Part shown: piece by piece, positions 21,693-31,412 of the stretch | How positions within the stretch are numbered: position 1 is the first letter of the stretch | Layout of the letters: the number at the start of each line of letters is the position of its first letter | NCBI GenBank assembly: GCA_037176885.1 | Contig: JAWWNJ010000005.1 | Span: 1,488,001-1,552,000 of the forward strand | From: Favolaschia claudopus | Taxonomy: Eukaryota > Basidiomycota > Agaricomycetes > Agaricales > Mycenaceae | Direction of reading: 5' to 3' | Length of the DNA: 64,000 bases | Program-made: the position numbers and the translations under genes | Notes under the pieces: model-generated | The model's database searches: none | What the model saw: only the letters and a program-made list of their open reading frames with translations | Told to the model about the DNA's origin: nothing

Positions 21693-21699
21693 TATAAAA
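21693..21699 (+). promoter_or_regulatory. TATA box of the lectin gene
   Basis: TATAAAA lies about 90 bp upstream of the ATG at 21785, with a CATCTCAAC-type start region at about 21725. Confidence 0.5.
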
Positions 21700-21784
21700 T
21701 CCGGCTTCTTCGAGAGCTAACACTCATCTCAACTTCTTGTTCTACTCCCATTGTGCACGACTTCACGTTCCCTCCATCGTGCAA

Positions 21785-23207
21785 ATGCTTTCTTCTACCT
21801 TTGTTGCCCTTGTTGGCTTTGTGGTCTCCGCAACTGCTGTTCAAATTCAAAGCCAAAACGCTGCCTGTATCGTCACTCCCGTTGTTCACCCCAAGCCTCG
21901 ATACTAATCTCGCCAATGCATTTTCTGCCAGTCTTCAACGCAGGAATTCAAGGCTGCGTTGCTGTCGCAGATAATGAAGCCGGCTCCCCGCTTATAATTC
22001 ATAACTGCAATACGGAGAACCTCCAGAATCAAGACTGGGAAGTCTCATTCTTCATTCCCACTCAAGAGGATGGCCCAGCAAGAAATGTTGGCCCGCAGCA
22101 GATCAAGATCTTTGGTGACAAGGTAGGGATCACAAACTTGTTGGCCGCATTTTCCAAACGCAATGGTAGTGCATTGATGTTACAAATGGCGCCAATGCGG
22201 ACGGCACGAAATTGCAGGTATGCTTTTCCATTCCATTATTATCAGCATGCATAGCCTTTCCGAACGATATGGTAGATCTGGGACTGCGTGGAGGGGAGCA
22301 CCAACCAGCAGTGGATATCTGTAACGGACGCTACTTTCCAGTGGAGCGGGACGAATAAGTGCATCGACCTCACGGACGGAAAGATCACGGACAGCAACGT
22401 TTTGCAGGTTTGAATTTTCTTCAGTTACTTCTGCAGTTCTGACTGCGCTTTTACCAATCAGCTGTGGACTTGTGATGGTGCAAACACCAACCAGAAGTGG
22501 ATCGGAGGACCTAATCCTGATACTTCGAGGCAAGTTCCAATCATCCAATTTCACATACTCCGAGAATATTTACGTGCTTTCAATTCGCAGACCTGTCCAT
22601 CTCATCGGTGGAGACTGTAAGCAACTTAATTAGTCGATCTTTCTCAGGTTTTGACTGCTCGATAGCTTCTGCTGGCGGCGGCGGCCCTTATTGCATCGCC
22701 GCAGCCTCTGACACCAACGGCGCGGAAGTTGCCCTCGTAGCATGCCTCAACACCGACTTCCATACCGTCTTTCCCAACGGAAACATCACCTGGAACGCTC
22801 CCGAGGAGCCTCTCACCGGCCCAATCCAGACGTTTGCCAATAAATGTCTCGACGTACCCAACGGCTCTACCGCTAACGGCGTCAAATTGCAGGTGAGTCA
22901 CTTGCTCGTTTCATACGTTTTGCTCCTTCCCCATTTTGCTCTCACTATACAGGTTTGGGACTGCGTTCCTGGCAACACCAACCAGCTTTTCAAATTCCAT
23001 CCCGGTGTTTCCCAAATCGAGTGGAACGGCAAAGGCAAATGCGTTGACCTCACTGACGGAAAGTCGACCAGCGGCAACCCAGTACGTTTGTCTCTCTCTC
23101 GATCCAAGTTCTGCATCGTCTGACCTGCGATTGCAAAGTTGCAATTGTGGGATTGTGTGGTTCCTGACAACAATCGCAACCAAGATTGGTTCCGGGCCTC
23201 GATCTAA
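21785..23207 (+). CDS. Secreted protein with two ricin-B-type beta-trefoil lectin domains
   Basis: The signal peptide is MLSSTFVALVGFVVSATAV. First trefoil: CVAVADNEAGSPLIIHNC, then CIDVTNGANADGTKLQ, IWDCVEGSTNQQW, NKCIDLTDG, LWTCDGANTNQKWIGG. Second trefoil: YCIAAASDTNGAEVALVAC, ANKCLDVPNGSTANGVKLQ, VWDCVPGNTNQLFKF, GKCVDLTDGKS, LQLWDC, ending NQDWFRASI. The repeated C-[IVL]-D-[VL]-x(6-9)-L-Q / W-[DT]-C / Q-x-W triplets are the ricin-B carbohydrate-binding signature. Seven or so short introns split nearly every repeat at the LQ|WDC joint. The intron after PDTSR uses a GC donor (GAG|GCAAGT). It probably binds galactose- or GalNAc-type glycans outside the cell. It has no enzymatic or pore-forming domain. 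Confidence 0.85.
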
Positions 23208-23419
23208 ACGCCCAACCTTTGGAAGCTTTCACCACAATACTAATTTTCGGACATTGGGACTATCGGACACTGTTTAAATTCTAATACGTTCTCCTTTTAA
23301 TTGACGTGATTGCGTTGCATGTTGTCTGAATTTGGTTTCGCAAGTTGCTCAACATTTTCAAGGCGGCTCTTGCACTTGATCTTCGGTTTGAAAACATTCA
23401 TTCTATGTGTCTAGTACAT

Positions 23420-24163
23420 CTATAGTCTCTCGACATCTCGGACATTCGGACAACAAAGCACCAAATCCGCCACCGTCTTCTCGCTCGCACCAAAAACCGA
23501 CAAACGCATTACAGATTCCGCTCTCCATTTAAACTGCTTCCGCCTTGCCTGCTTATCCTGCAAAGCGCCAGCAAGCCACGGAGGCATCGTGCTGCTGTAT
23601 ACATAGCTCACGTCAAGATGCGTGACTTGTTCGGGGAGTGCAGCGAGCCCCACACGCCCAAAAACGTCGTCAAAACCAGCGTCGACGTACTCGATTGATA
23701 AACGACGGAGGTTCGGCGCAAGCGAGTGAACATCGAGCTGTTCGAGGAGATCGTCGAGCACGCTACCCATTGGGAGGCGCATGGGACGATTGTGAGGAGG
23801 GTGGACGTCGAGGTTGGGAATTTGGATGGTGATAGATTGGCAGGAATTATTTGCCGATCGTCTTCGGGGAGACGATTTCGCGGGGCGTCCGAGGAAGAGA
23901 TTTCGGAATCGCGTCGTCAGAGGCTCGGGATGCACTAAGGCAGGAGGTGGTGTTCGCAGTCGGCGGATGAAATCGTCGCAGAAAGCTGCAGAAGGGATAT
24001 AGACATCTCGAGAGGAGATGAGATCGAAGGTGTCCGCCCAGGTGGAATTGACCAGGGCAGAAGATTGTATGAGAGTGATGAGCTCCTGGGGGGACAGCCG
24101 CATGTGCCAAGCGGCCGAAATAATTTGAGCTAAAAGTTCGACGGGGATTTCAGGGACGGGCAT
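23420..24163 (-). CDS. F-box/LRR-like protein
   Basis: A single 247-aa exon starts MPVPEIPVELLAQIISAAW, the P-x-E-[IL]-L-x-x-I-I start of F-box-like proteins common in agaricomycetes, followed by LVNSTWADTFDLI. The C-terminal half has weak leucine-rich segments (LRRLSIEYVD, VTHLDVSYVY, VADLVLCCPNVRDVE). Such proteins usually recruit targets to SCF ubiquitin ligases; the target is unknown. It is the last unique gene before the tandem array, and its start lies only about 110 bp from unit A. Confidence 0.65.
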   Translation of the reverse strand: MPVPEIPVELLAQIISAAWHMRLSPQELITLIQSSALVNSTWADTFDLISSRDVYIPSAAFCDDFIRRLRTPPPALVHPEPLTTRFRNLFLGRPAKSSPRRRSANNSCQSITIQIPNLDVHPPHNRPMRLPMGSVLDDLLEQLDVHSLAPNLRRLSIEYVDAGFDDVFGRVGLAALPEQVTHLDVSYVYSSTMPPWLAGALQDKQARRKQFKWRAESVMRLSVFGASEKTVADLVLCCPNVRDVERL

Positions 24164-24223
24164 GAGTCGGAGAATTGCGGCGTCGACTAAAATTCAACGA
24201 CAGAGTGTCCGCACTTGAATTGG

Positions 24224-24230
24224 TTTTATA
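24224..24230 (-). promoter_or_regulatory. TATA box of the F-box-like gene
   Basis: TATAAAA on the minus strand, about 60 bp upstream of the ATG at 24163 and about 45 bp outside the left edge of the tandem array. Confidence 0.45.
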
Positions 24231-24273
24231 AGCAGCGGCTCGGTGCATGTTTGTCAGCCCGCCCGCTCAATAA

Positions 24274-24854
24274 TCAATTTTTGTTTGAGTCGCAGATCGA
24301 GCCAGGAGGAAGTCAGACAGCGATTTCGTCGGTAAAGCGGGGCCTGAACCCAGAGTTGGCTCAGGCACGGCGAGATTGGGTCGGGAAAGCGGAGCCAAGA
24401 GGCAATGCGATCCATTTCCACGCGAGGCGGATGCATTGCGGAGGTTGTCTAGGACTTGGGATCAAAATGCAGAATGCTGCGCGAGTCTCGCAATGAATTT
24501 AACGTGGATAAACGGGTAAACGGCGCCCTGGGCGTGACGTCAAACACCGGCGGGAGGAATTCAGGTAGTCTCGAACCTGGTAAGACAGGGTAAGAAACTA
24601 TATCGGGTAATCGGAGAGCCGCCCATCGCGGACGCTCTTTTGAGGAGGAATTGTGGCGTGTCATTCACGGTGTGTCTGCGTGGATTGCGAGTGCGCTTGA
24701 CGAGCGATATTGTACGTTACATTTTAGCGAAACTAAACTTCGAACCCCGCGCCTCGTTATTCTGGCGGTATATCATCGATTACCGGGGTCGATTACAATC
24801 GCTGGTAAAATACAGACCTCCATCCGAGGCACGGGAACTTCGATACGCAATAGC
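24274..24854. other. POP4 downstream segment of the unit
   Basis: No gene seen. In units B-D the equivalent segment (e.g. 33989-34771) is about 200 bp longer. It holds only the POP4 3' flank and short frames. Confidence 0.35.
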
Positions 24855-25832
24855 CTAGAGCTCGATACTCTCCTTCGCCTTGAACTTCTTTCCTGCACGA
24901 TCTGCCGAGCGGAAACAGAACTGGTTCCCATGCAACTCAAGCAGAGCATGCGGGCCGTCGAGCACCGTTTGTAAGCTCTCTCCAGGTGGCGGGATAGGCA
25001 ATGGATTGCTTGGATCGTGGGTCGGTGGGAGTGTCGAGTACACGGGGACAGCAAATGTGAAAATCGTGTTTTGCTTCGGCAGTACTGCGCTCATTCATTA
25101 GTGAAAGCGAACCGTTCAGTGAGAAGTAAACAAACTCTTCAGCTTGTCTTCCTTCGTCACGACCTTGAACGTTCCTTCCGTTTCATGGATGATGATGCCG
25201 GAGATCCCGAGGATGGCCGTATTTCGTGTCTGGTGGACTGAATTTTGGCTGAGAAAGCGAATGGACAAGTTAAGAAACCAATCACCAGTAATAAAGGAGC
25301 CATGAAAGTCTGCCTTGAGGAGTTTAGGATGTATGGCAGCGCCTTGAGGCGCTCGAGGCGGACCAGACGACGATTTGGGCAAATTAAGCAATTCAGACAT
25401 GTATCCCATCCACAGGTGATGTAGGGGCAAGAATAACGCAAATCTAACGTATATCAATTAGCACACTGAAATCAAGAAACTTTTGGCCTGCGTGTACTTT
25501 GCTTGACTCTCGTCAAAGCGCCACAATCCCAGCTCTCGTACAGATCCCTGTCTTCTTCCAAGAACGCCGAGTTTCTTGCGCTCCTTAGCCTCGCGCACTT
25601 TCGCTTTTTTCTCGTTTCGTTCTTTCTTCAATCGGCTTTCTTTTGCGGAATTGTCGAGTAAGAGCATGCGCCCCTTGACCCGAGTCGGATAGATCTCGGT
25701 GGGCTTGGGTGCTTGTGTAACCGCGGACTGAACATATTGAGGCGTAAACGGTTCCGCCGCAGTAAGTTTTAGTTTGACGGGTGCCGCTTTGGCGGCTGGC
25801 AACTGGCGGTAAAGGTCGACTGTCGGGTCCAT
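24855..25832 (-). CDS. POP4: RNase P/MRP protein subunit POP4 (Rpp29), copy A
   Basis: Four exons (25498-25832, 25286-25443, 25136-25237, 24855-25084; introns 54, 48 and 51 nt) give exactly 275 codons including the stop. The N-terminal part has TRVKGRMLLLDN, a Lys/Arg-rich helix, KKLGVLGRR and LGLWRFDESQAK. Exon 2 has FLPLHHLWMGYMSELLNL and LLKADFHGS. Exon 3 has LGISGIIIHETEGTFKVV, the core of the Sm-like barrel. Exon 4 has LPKQNTIFTFAVPVYSTLP and ends NQFCFRSADRAGKKFKAKES. This is the UPF0086/Rpp29 domain that binds the catalytic RNA of RNase P (tRNA 5' processing) and RNase MRP (rRNA processing). Compared with copies B-D it has several residue changes (e.g. PTEIYPT vs PAEIYPT, VVTKEDK vs VVTNEDK). 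Its upstream region differs as well. Confidence 0.92.
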
Positions 25833-26934
25833 GAATAAGGTAGTGTGGAAATATTTTCTGAGAGAGGAGGGACGCCCGAAGCAACCAAGCGCGAGAGAAT
25901 AGGGATGGGCGGGTGGGGCACGAAGATTGGTGGTAGAACGCGAGGAGTTGCTGGTACAGTACACGACGAAGGTGTAGAAGAAGAGCAGAATGATCACGTA
26001 AAACGTGGGAAAATGGACTTTGAGCAGGAGAGAAAATAGAGCGACTACAAAACTATTTACTTCCACTACCTTATCTTCCACTGAGGCCCCGCTCGCAAGC
26101 TCGCGTAGCCTCAGCTCACAACAAAGCTTCAGTCAAATACGGACAATCAAGGGACCGGAGGCTTCCTTATCCGGTAATTTTCAGTGGAGGTCAGGCGCAT
26201 AATGAATCTTTTCAAATATTGTATTGGTTTCGGATTAGATCATGGAATCAATCATGTCAGTGTGTAACGTGTAAACGAAAGAAATGCTAAGAACTAGAAC
26301 GTCGTATGAAGAACGGGAAAAAGAAACGAAGGTAGTGGGAGGGGCAGCAAGATAATTGCAGAGCGGGATTCTCCTCTCCACGTCCATGAACAACCTTCAG
26401 TCCAAATACGCACAATCAGACGAAAAGTTTCCTTTTTTGGACGTTTTTGCATGGCTCCTCGACTAAGGTCGCGACGCGACCAAGGTCGCGCGCGACTCAG
26501 CTGCCCCCCTCTTTATACCTCTCAGCGCGCGCACGGGCCATGTCTATTAAAATACTTTGGTTGGGGTTTGATTGTCGAGTGCGGGCGAAAATTCGATTTT
26601 GGGACGTGCACGAGGCCGTTTTCCCGGGACTTTGGGCCAGGGTAGCTTGCTAGAGTGCTACTGAGGGCGGGGATAGGACTTTGAGTGATTTGGTCAAGTC
26701 GGCGCGTCCCCGACGCGTTGATTCACGCGTTTTTGAAGTTAAAGTCAATATATTCAGATTCTACCAAGTACACGGCGCCTATTTGAAGTCTGAAAGCGTA
26801 CCTGTGAGCCATAATTACGCCAAGTCGACAGCAACGGCGCGTATTTGAAGTCCGCGAGCGCCTCAAGTCAATAGAGATTTTCTTGAGTTTCCGTTCAGCG
26901 CGTTCAACATTCGACTTGAAATTCACAAATTCAG
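25833..26934. other. POP4 upstream segment of the unit
   Basis: POP4 5' flank plus about 1 kb without a recognisable gene. At about 26462-26500 is a GC palindrome GGTCGCGACGCGACC followed by GGTCGCGCGCGAC, and then a TTTATACC/TATTAAAATA stretch that could be a plus-strand promoter. The same layout recurs in B, C and D. Confidence 0.35.
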
Positions 26935-28880
26935 CGTGAGGTTGACGGAAAATCAGACCTGAATAGCTTACCCTTCAAATGAACGCCGTTTCCAATTGAA
27001 AGATTGAGAGATTTGCCGAATTGAAGACGGCGCAAAATCAAAATCAAAATCAAAAGTTCACGGTTTAAGGCTAATTTCGTCGAGTTGAGCAGCAATTCAT
27101 TGAGAGAATAAGGCCCGCGCAACTTGTGATACAAAAGTCTTGCTCCCCGGACGTCGATACGTCGTGTCATCGATGTCTGGGGTCGAAACTATCTGGATTG
27201 AGATTGAAATAAGTTTAAGTTCAACGCGATAACAAATTGAACTGGCAACTCACCTGAAACAAGGCCCGCTCGCGGGAAGACGATCTGTATAGTAATCGTC
27301 GGTGTGGGGACGTCGTGTATTCGACGTCTGAGTAGCTGGAGAGAACCTTGGTTGAATGCGTAAGTTGCAGTTGAACGCAATGAGAGATTGATTCTAACAC
27401 TCACCTTCATTATTGCCCGCTCGCGGGAACACGATCTGTATAGTCAACGTCGGTGGGGTGACGTCAAAATGTCGTGTATCAGATGTCTGAGTTGCATACA
27501 ATCTCTCGTTGTAATAGAAAAAGAAGTCAGAGTTCAACACGATAAGTGACTCAACTTGAAATCTACCATTCATAAAGTCCGCTCGCCGGACGGCGATCCA
27601 TACAGTAATTGCCGGTGAGCGGACGTCGATTCGTTGTGTATTTGAAAACTCACCAAGAATCTTCGTCACGAGAAAGGTCAGTTCAAGTTCAACTTGACAA
27701 GAAATTGAACGCAAAACCCTACCAGTTTGCTCGCCGTACGACGATCGTCGCTCGGCGGACGTCGATCTATATAATAATCGATGTCTGAGGATGTTGAAGT
27801 TGAAGTTCAACTCGAGAACAACTTACAAGTTGAGTGTGGGAACTCACCGGCAGTATGCCCCGCTCGCCGATATATACCATCGTCGGTCGGCGGACGAGCA
27901 CCTGTATAGTCAAGACCTGACTATGGATAGTTGTTGATTAGTTCAATGAATATACAATAGGGAGTTGGAGGATACGTACCTTAAGCGCCGCTCGGCGGAG
28001 GGCGAAGTACATAGACAAAGGTTAGCGCCGCTACGCGGCGCGGCGTCAACGGCGGCAACATTGACTTCAAGGCGATGGTGAACCCGATGCTTGAAGTGTT
28101 GGGGGTGGGGTGAGCCTGCCGGCGGCTTGGACCCTTGGGAAAAGTCGGAGACATAGTCAGCATTTGTGCTATCAAGAACATATGTTAAAGACTCACCGAA
28201 CACGAGTCCCGCTCGCGGGACGTCGATGTATAGCGTCAAGTGTACGCGCCGCTGCGCGGCGCTCGCGAGATGCCGAGCTCATCGAAGGGAGGGCTAAGGT
28301 ACGTCGCCTTAGAATTTTGGACGCGGGGTTAGCCTGCCGGCGGCTTGAACCGTTGGAAAAAAACGAGGTTAGGTCAGCGTTTTTGCCATCAATAGCATAA
28401 AGTCAGAGCTCTGACTTACTAAGTGCGCATCCCGCTCGCGGGACGTCGATAGATAGCGCGAAGAGTGCGCGCCGCTGGCACGCCGAAAACGCCGAAAACA
28501 ACGCGAAGATACGCTGCCTTGGACTTGTAGAGGCGAGGTTAGCCTGCCGGCGGCTTGAACCCGTGGATAAAGCGCTGGGAATGACTCAGATTTCATGTGA
28601 TTGAAGACACTTGTTGAATATCTACTCACCAGTCATACGTCCCCCAAGCAAACCGTACATTCAAGACCTACGCGTCGCTGCGCAGCGCGGTAGCGTTGAG
28701 ATAAGATGCGACGGTGCGTTGCTTTGAGTTTGAATTGCCGGGGCTTGCCTGCCGGCGGCAAGAGGACGTTCAAAACGTCTGAACCAATGATAAGAATACA
28801 ACAGAAAGATAAAAGACGATGCTCACGTACCTTGAGTGTTGTGTTGACGCCGCCTCGCTCGCGGCGCTGTGAGACAGCGA
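26935..28880 (-). other. Palindromic exon-intron module array, unit A
   Basis: About ten modules of 130-220 bp. Each has a GC-rich palindrome (CCCGCTCGCGGG, GCGCCGCTGCGCGGCGC, GCCTGCCGGCGGC or degenerate forms) around an ACGTCGAT[AC]TATA-type core. Most end, read on the minus strand, in a strong splice donor (GGTGAGT or GTACGTGAG) followed by a 50-70 nt AT-rich intron-like stretch and a CAG/AAG acceptor. One minus frame repeats a short peptide (QTS[ND]TRRIDV..PT.TI.IVFPRAG), but the frame is not kept across all modules. It could be a spliced structured non-coding RNA or a fast-evolving repeat protein. Confidence 0.5.
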
Positions 28881-29459
28881 AATTGTCAAGTGGCGAAGGT
28901 GGACGTTGAGTTTGAGGGGAACGAGTGGCGCTCGTTCGTCGACGGTCCAGAAGAGTCTCGCAGCTGGGAGGAGCTCGTCAGAATGGGGAACAAAGTCTGG
29001 ATGAATGAGTGGCTCACATACCTGAGCGATAAAGTTGGGCATCGGTGGCGGAGAAAACATGTGTTGGACGTTGACGAAGGCGGGTCAAATCGAGTCTGCG
29101 AACCGACGCCGAAAGCGGGTTGAGAGAAGCTGAAAGGATTGTTAGTGTATATAAAAAGGTTCAGGTTGAAAGAATCCTACGTGGGTAGCTGGGGATCGGT
29201 GGAGTTGGAGTTGAGTTTGAGGAGTTGTTGGAATTGTCTTGGAGAGAGGTGAGGTCGGCGACGGGAGGAAGTTGAGTGGAGACGGTGGTGGGCGAGGCGA
29301 GCTCGAAGAGGGAGAAGAAAGGAGAGAGGGAGAGAGGGAAACGGGGAGCGAACGGAGGGAAGTTGGGTTGGTGGTGGTGGTAATAAAAGAGGTTGATGTG
29401 GTGCCGTGATCAAGTCAACGCGAGGCAAATCAATCATTCAACAAAACAAATGCACATAC

Positions 29460-29937
29460 CTGTCTCATCAACCCTGGCCGCAGAACTTCCGCCGATTGAT
29501 TGCGTCCGAAAATAGTCGCGTTGCTTGGCAATTCCTCAAATCGGGTGATATTTCTGTAAGGCAATTGTTGAGTCAGTGAGATTTTGTATGGCAAACGGAA
29601 ACAGGACCGGTGAGGAGTTATTTTGGGATTCAGGCCCCAAACGCTGTCGGACATAATCGAGGTGTTGAGATCGGCGCATAAGCGCTATCGGCTGCGATAT
29701 TGTGAACGCGTCAATGACGCGCTTTCGCGCCGAACGTTGAACTCTGATCAATTCAATGCGAAGATTAACCACAACTCAGATTGAAATGGAAAAGTATGGG
29801 CAGCCCGAGATTGACGAAACGAAATAGAACAGTCAAAGGTAACTCACACTTGCACCGCATGCAATATTCGTTACGGAGCGCTCGGGGATTTGAATTCTAA
29901 GAGGACTTGAAGAATGTGCTGAGGTATTATCGAGAAT
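29460..29937 (-). CDS. Candidate three-exon coding segment of unknown function, unit A
   Basis: Minus exons 29850-29937, 29603-29774 and 29460-29553 join in one open frame of 354 nt (88+172+94). It begins ILDNTSAHSSSPLRIQIPER, passes IELIRVQRSARKRVI, LMRRSQHLDYVRQRLGPESQ and NITRFEELPSNATIFGRNQ, and ends RPGLMRQ before a GTATGTG donor. The joins keep frame at both introns, which supports coding, but one donor (GTTTCC) and one acceptor (CTGAG) are weak and I find no start, stop or family. It continues towards the palindromic array, which may be its 3' part. Confidence 0.35.
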
Positions 29938-31412
29938 CTGGAAGGAGAATTGAGTGAAACGAGGAAAAGGACTCGAAAGCACAAACCAGGGTCAAAGTAG
30001 AAGTTCAAATTGAAACCAAACTTCATAGTCCTGCCGCATAATTGATGATTTGAGCAAGGGAGATACTGTAACTCGAACAGGTTTTGAACATAATCGAGAA
30101 TCTAGCATATAATTTGAGCCAAACGCGGAAAAGGAACTCAGAGGGACAAAACCTAACGAAATGGGCATCTCACATTCGCCCCAAATTGAACAAGTTACCC
30201 CAAACTCGACGAGTTGAGGTGAGAACCAGCAGCCAGCTATTTTTGACCAAACGACATCCCGATGCAAGTGGGTCGGAAACCGGGGTCAAGTCGGCGGAGC
30301 GAGTCAGATAGAACCAGAAATAGACGGCGCGGAGAGACCCTAGTGACGCGAGAATAGCCCGGGAAGACCTACGGCAGCGCAAATCCGCGTGTCGAAGAGT
30401 TGATTTTGATATCAATCAAAACGGCCAATTTCGCTTAAACTGGCTTCCAAGCAGCCTGTTGGATGCCGAAACGACGGGGACCTTGAATGCCGCTGGTCCA
30501 AGCTTGCAGTGCCGGGTCCGCCAGGGTGCCGCCGCCGAGAGAAAAGTTCGGACATGGCGGGAGAAAGCAAGCTGTGCGCAAACGCCGCCAAATAGATTTT
30601 GACAGTTCAACGCCGGAGTCCAGAATAGGAAGGTCTTTGCTCTTTGTCTTCCGCCTTCATCGTCTTTTTGCGTTTCGCTGGATTTCTGGGCTGGGGGGTC
30701 TCAGGTGAGTAACTGTATACTTATAATGTCTACTGCAGTGCTACTCCGGCGCAATTGCGCACTCAGGGCCGCTGGATCCGCGAAAACGGCGACTTTGCGC
30801 AATCGGGCAAATTTGAGGTATGGAAGACGAAGACCGCGGGCATGCGGGATCAATCTGTCAGGACAAGTTACCTGGATACGACAAATGATTTTGGGGCGAT
30901 CTCGGAGGCAACAAGGCGGCGGAGACTGCTCAGGGAAATCTGGTTCGTTTTCCCATATCTCGCTTATTGGGGGATCTCGGTCTGACTCAAGCTATCTTTA
31001 GATTTAGACAACTTGCTGCTTACATTTTTTTGCCCTCCAGCTCCATCCTCCACCTCGCGCGCGCCCCCAGACTCAATAAACCCAATCGACGCTTTTTCGA
31101 CATCCGATTTTTTGAGGGCGGAGGGTCGGGATATCGGCGGACTTCGGTGACGGAATACGCTGCAAACGATGAAAGCTATTTGGGGCTCGGTGCGTAGGCT
31201 CGTATCTACGCTATCTACCGACTTATGAATATCTCGACGCATTTTCAGGGGTCCCAAATGCACCGATTTGGCGCCGCGTGCAGTCTGACTCAGGCGGAGA
31301 ATCTATTTTGAACTGATCTCTTAGGTTCCGCGGAGTTGATTTGCGCGGTTTTTGCGCATGGGAGGGTCAGGGAAATCGGGGAGGAGGATCGGGGTGACGG
31401 TATGGCATGGGG
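29938..31412. other. Spacer between the two candidate transcripts of the unit
   Basis: About 1.5 kb between the minus-strand exon chain and the plus-strand TATA box. Plus frames 30487-30703 and 30738-30985 could be joined by a 34-nt GT-AG stretch, but that is too short for a normal intron in this genome. I call nothing. Confidence 0.3.

Noticed and set aside
20891..21720. Two overlapping plus-strand frames of about 200 codons upstream of the lectin gene
   Set aside because: They overlap each other and run through the lectin promoter; no domain.
26935..28880. CRISPR-like array from the regularly spaced palindromes
   Set aside because: Spacing is irregular (130-220 bp), repeats are degenerate and the genome is eukaryotic; splice sites explain the layout better.
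30487..30985. Two-exon plus-strand gene in the unit spacer
   Set aside because: Joining the frames needs a 34-nt intron, shorter than any other intron here, and the protein has no recognisable features.
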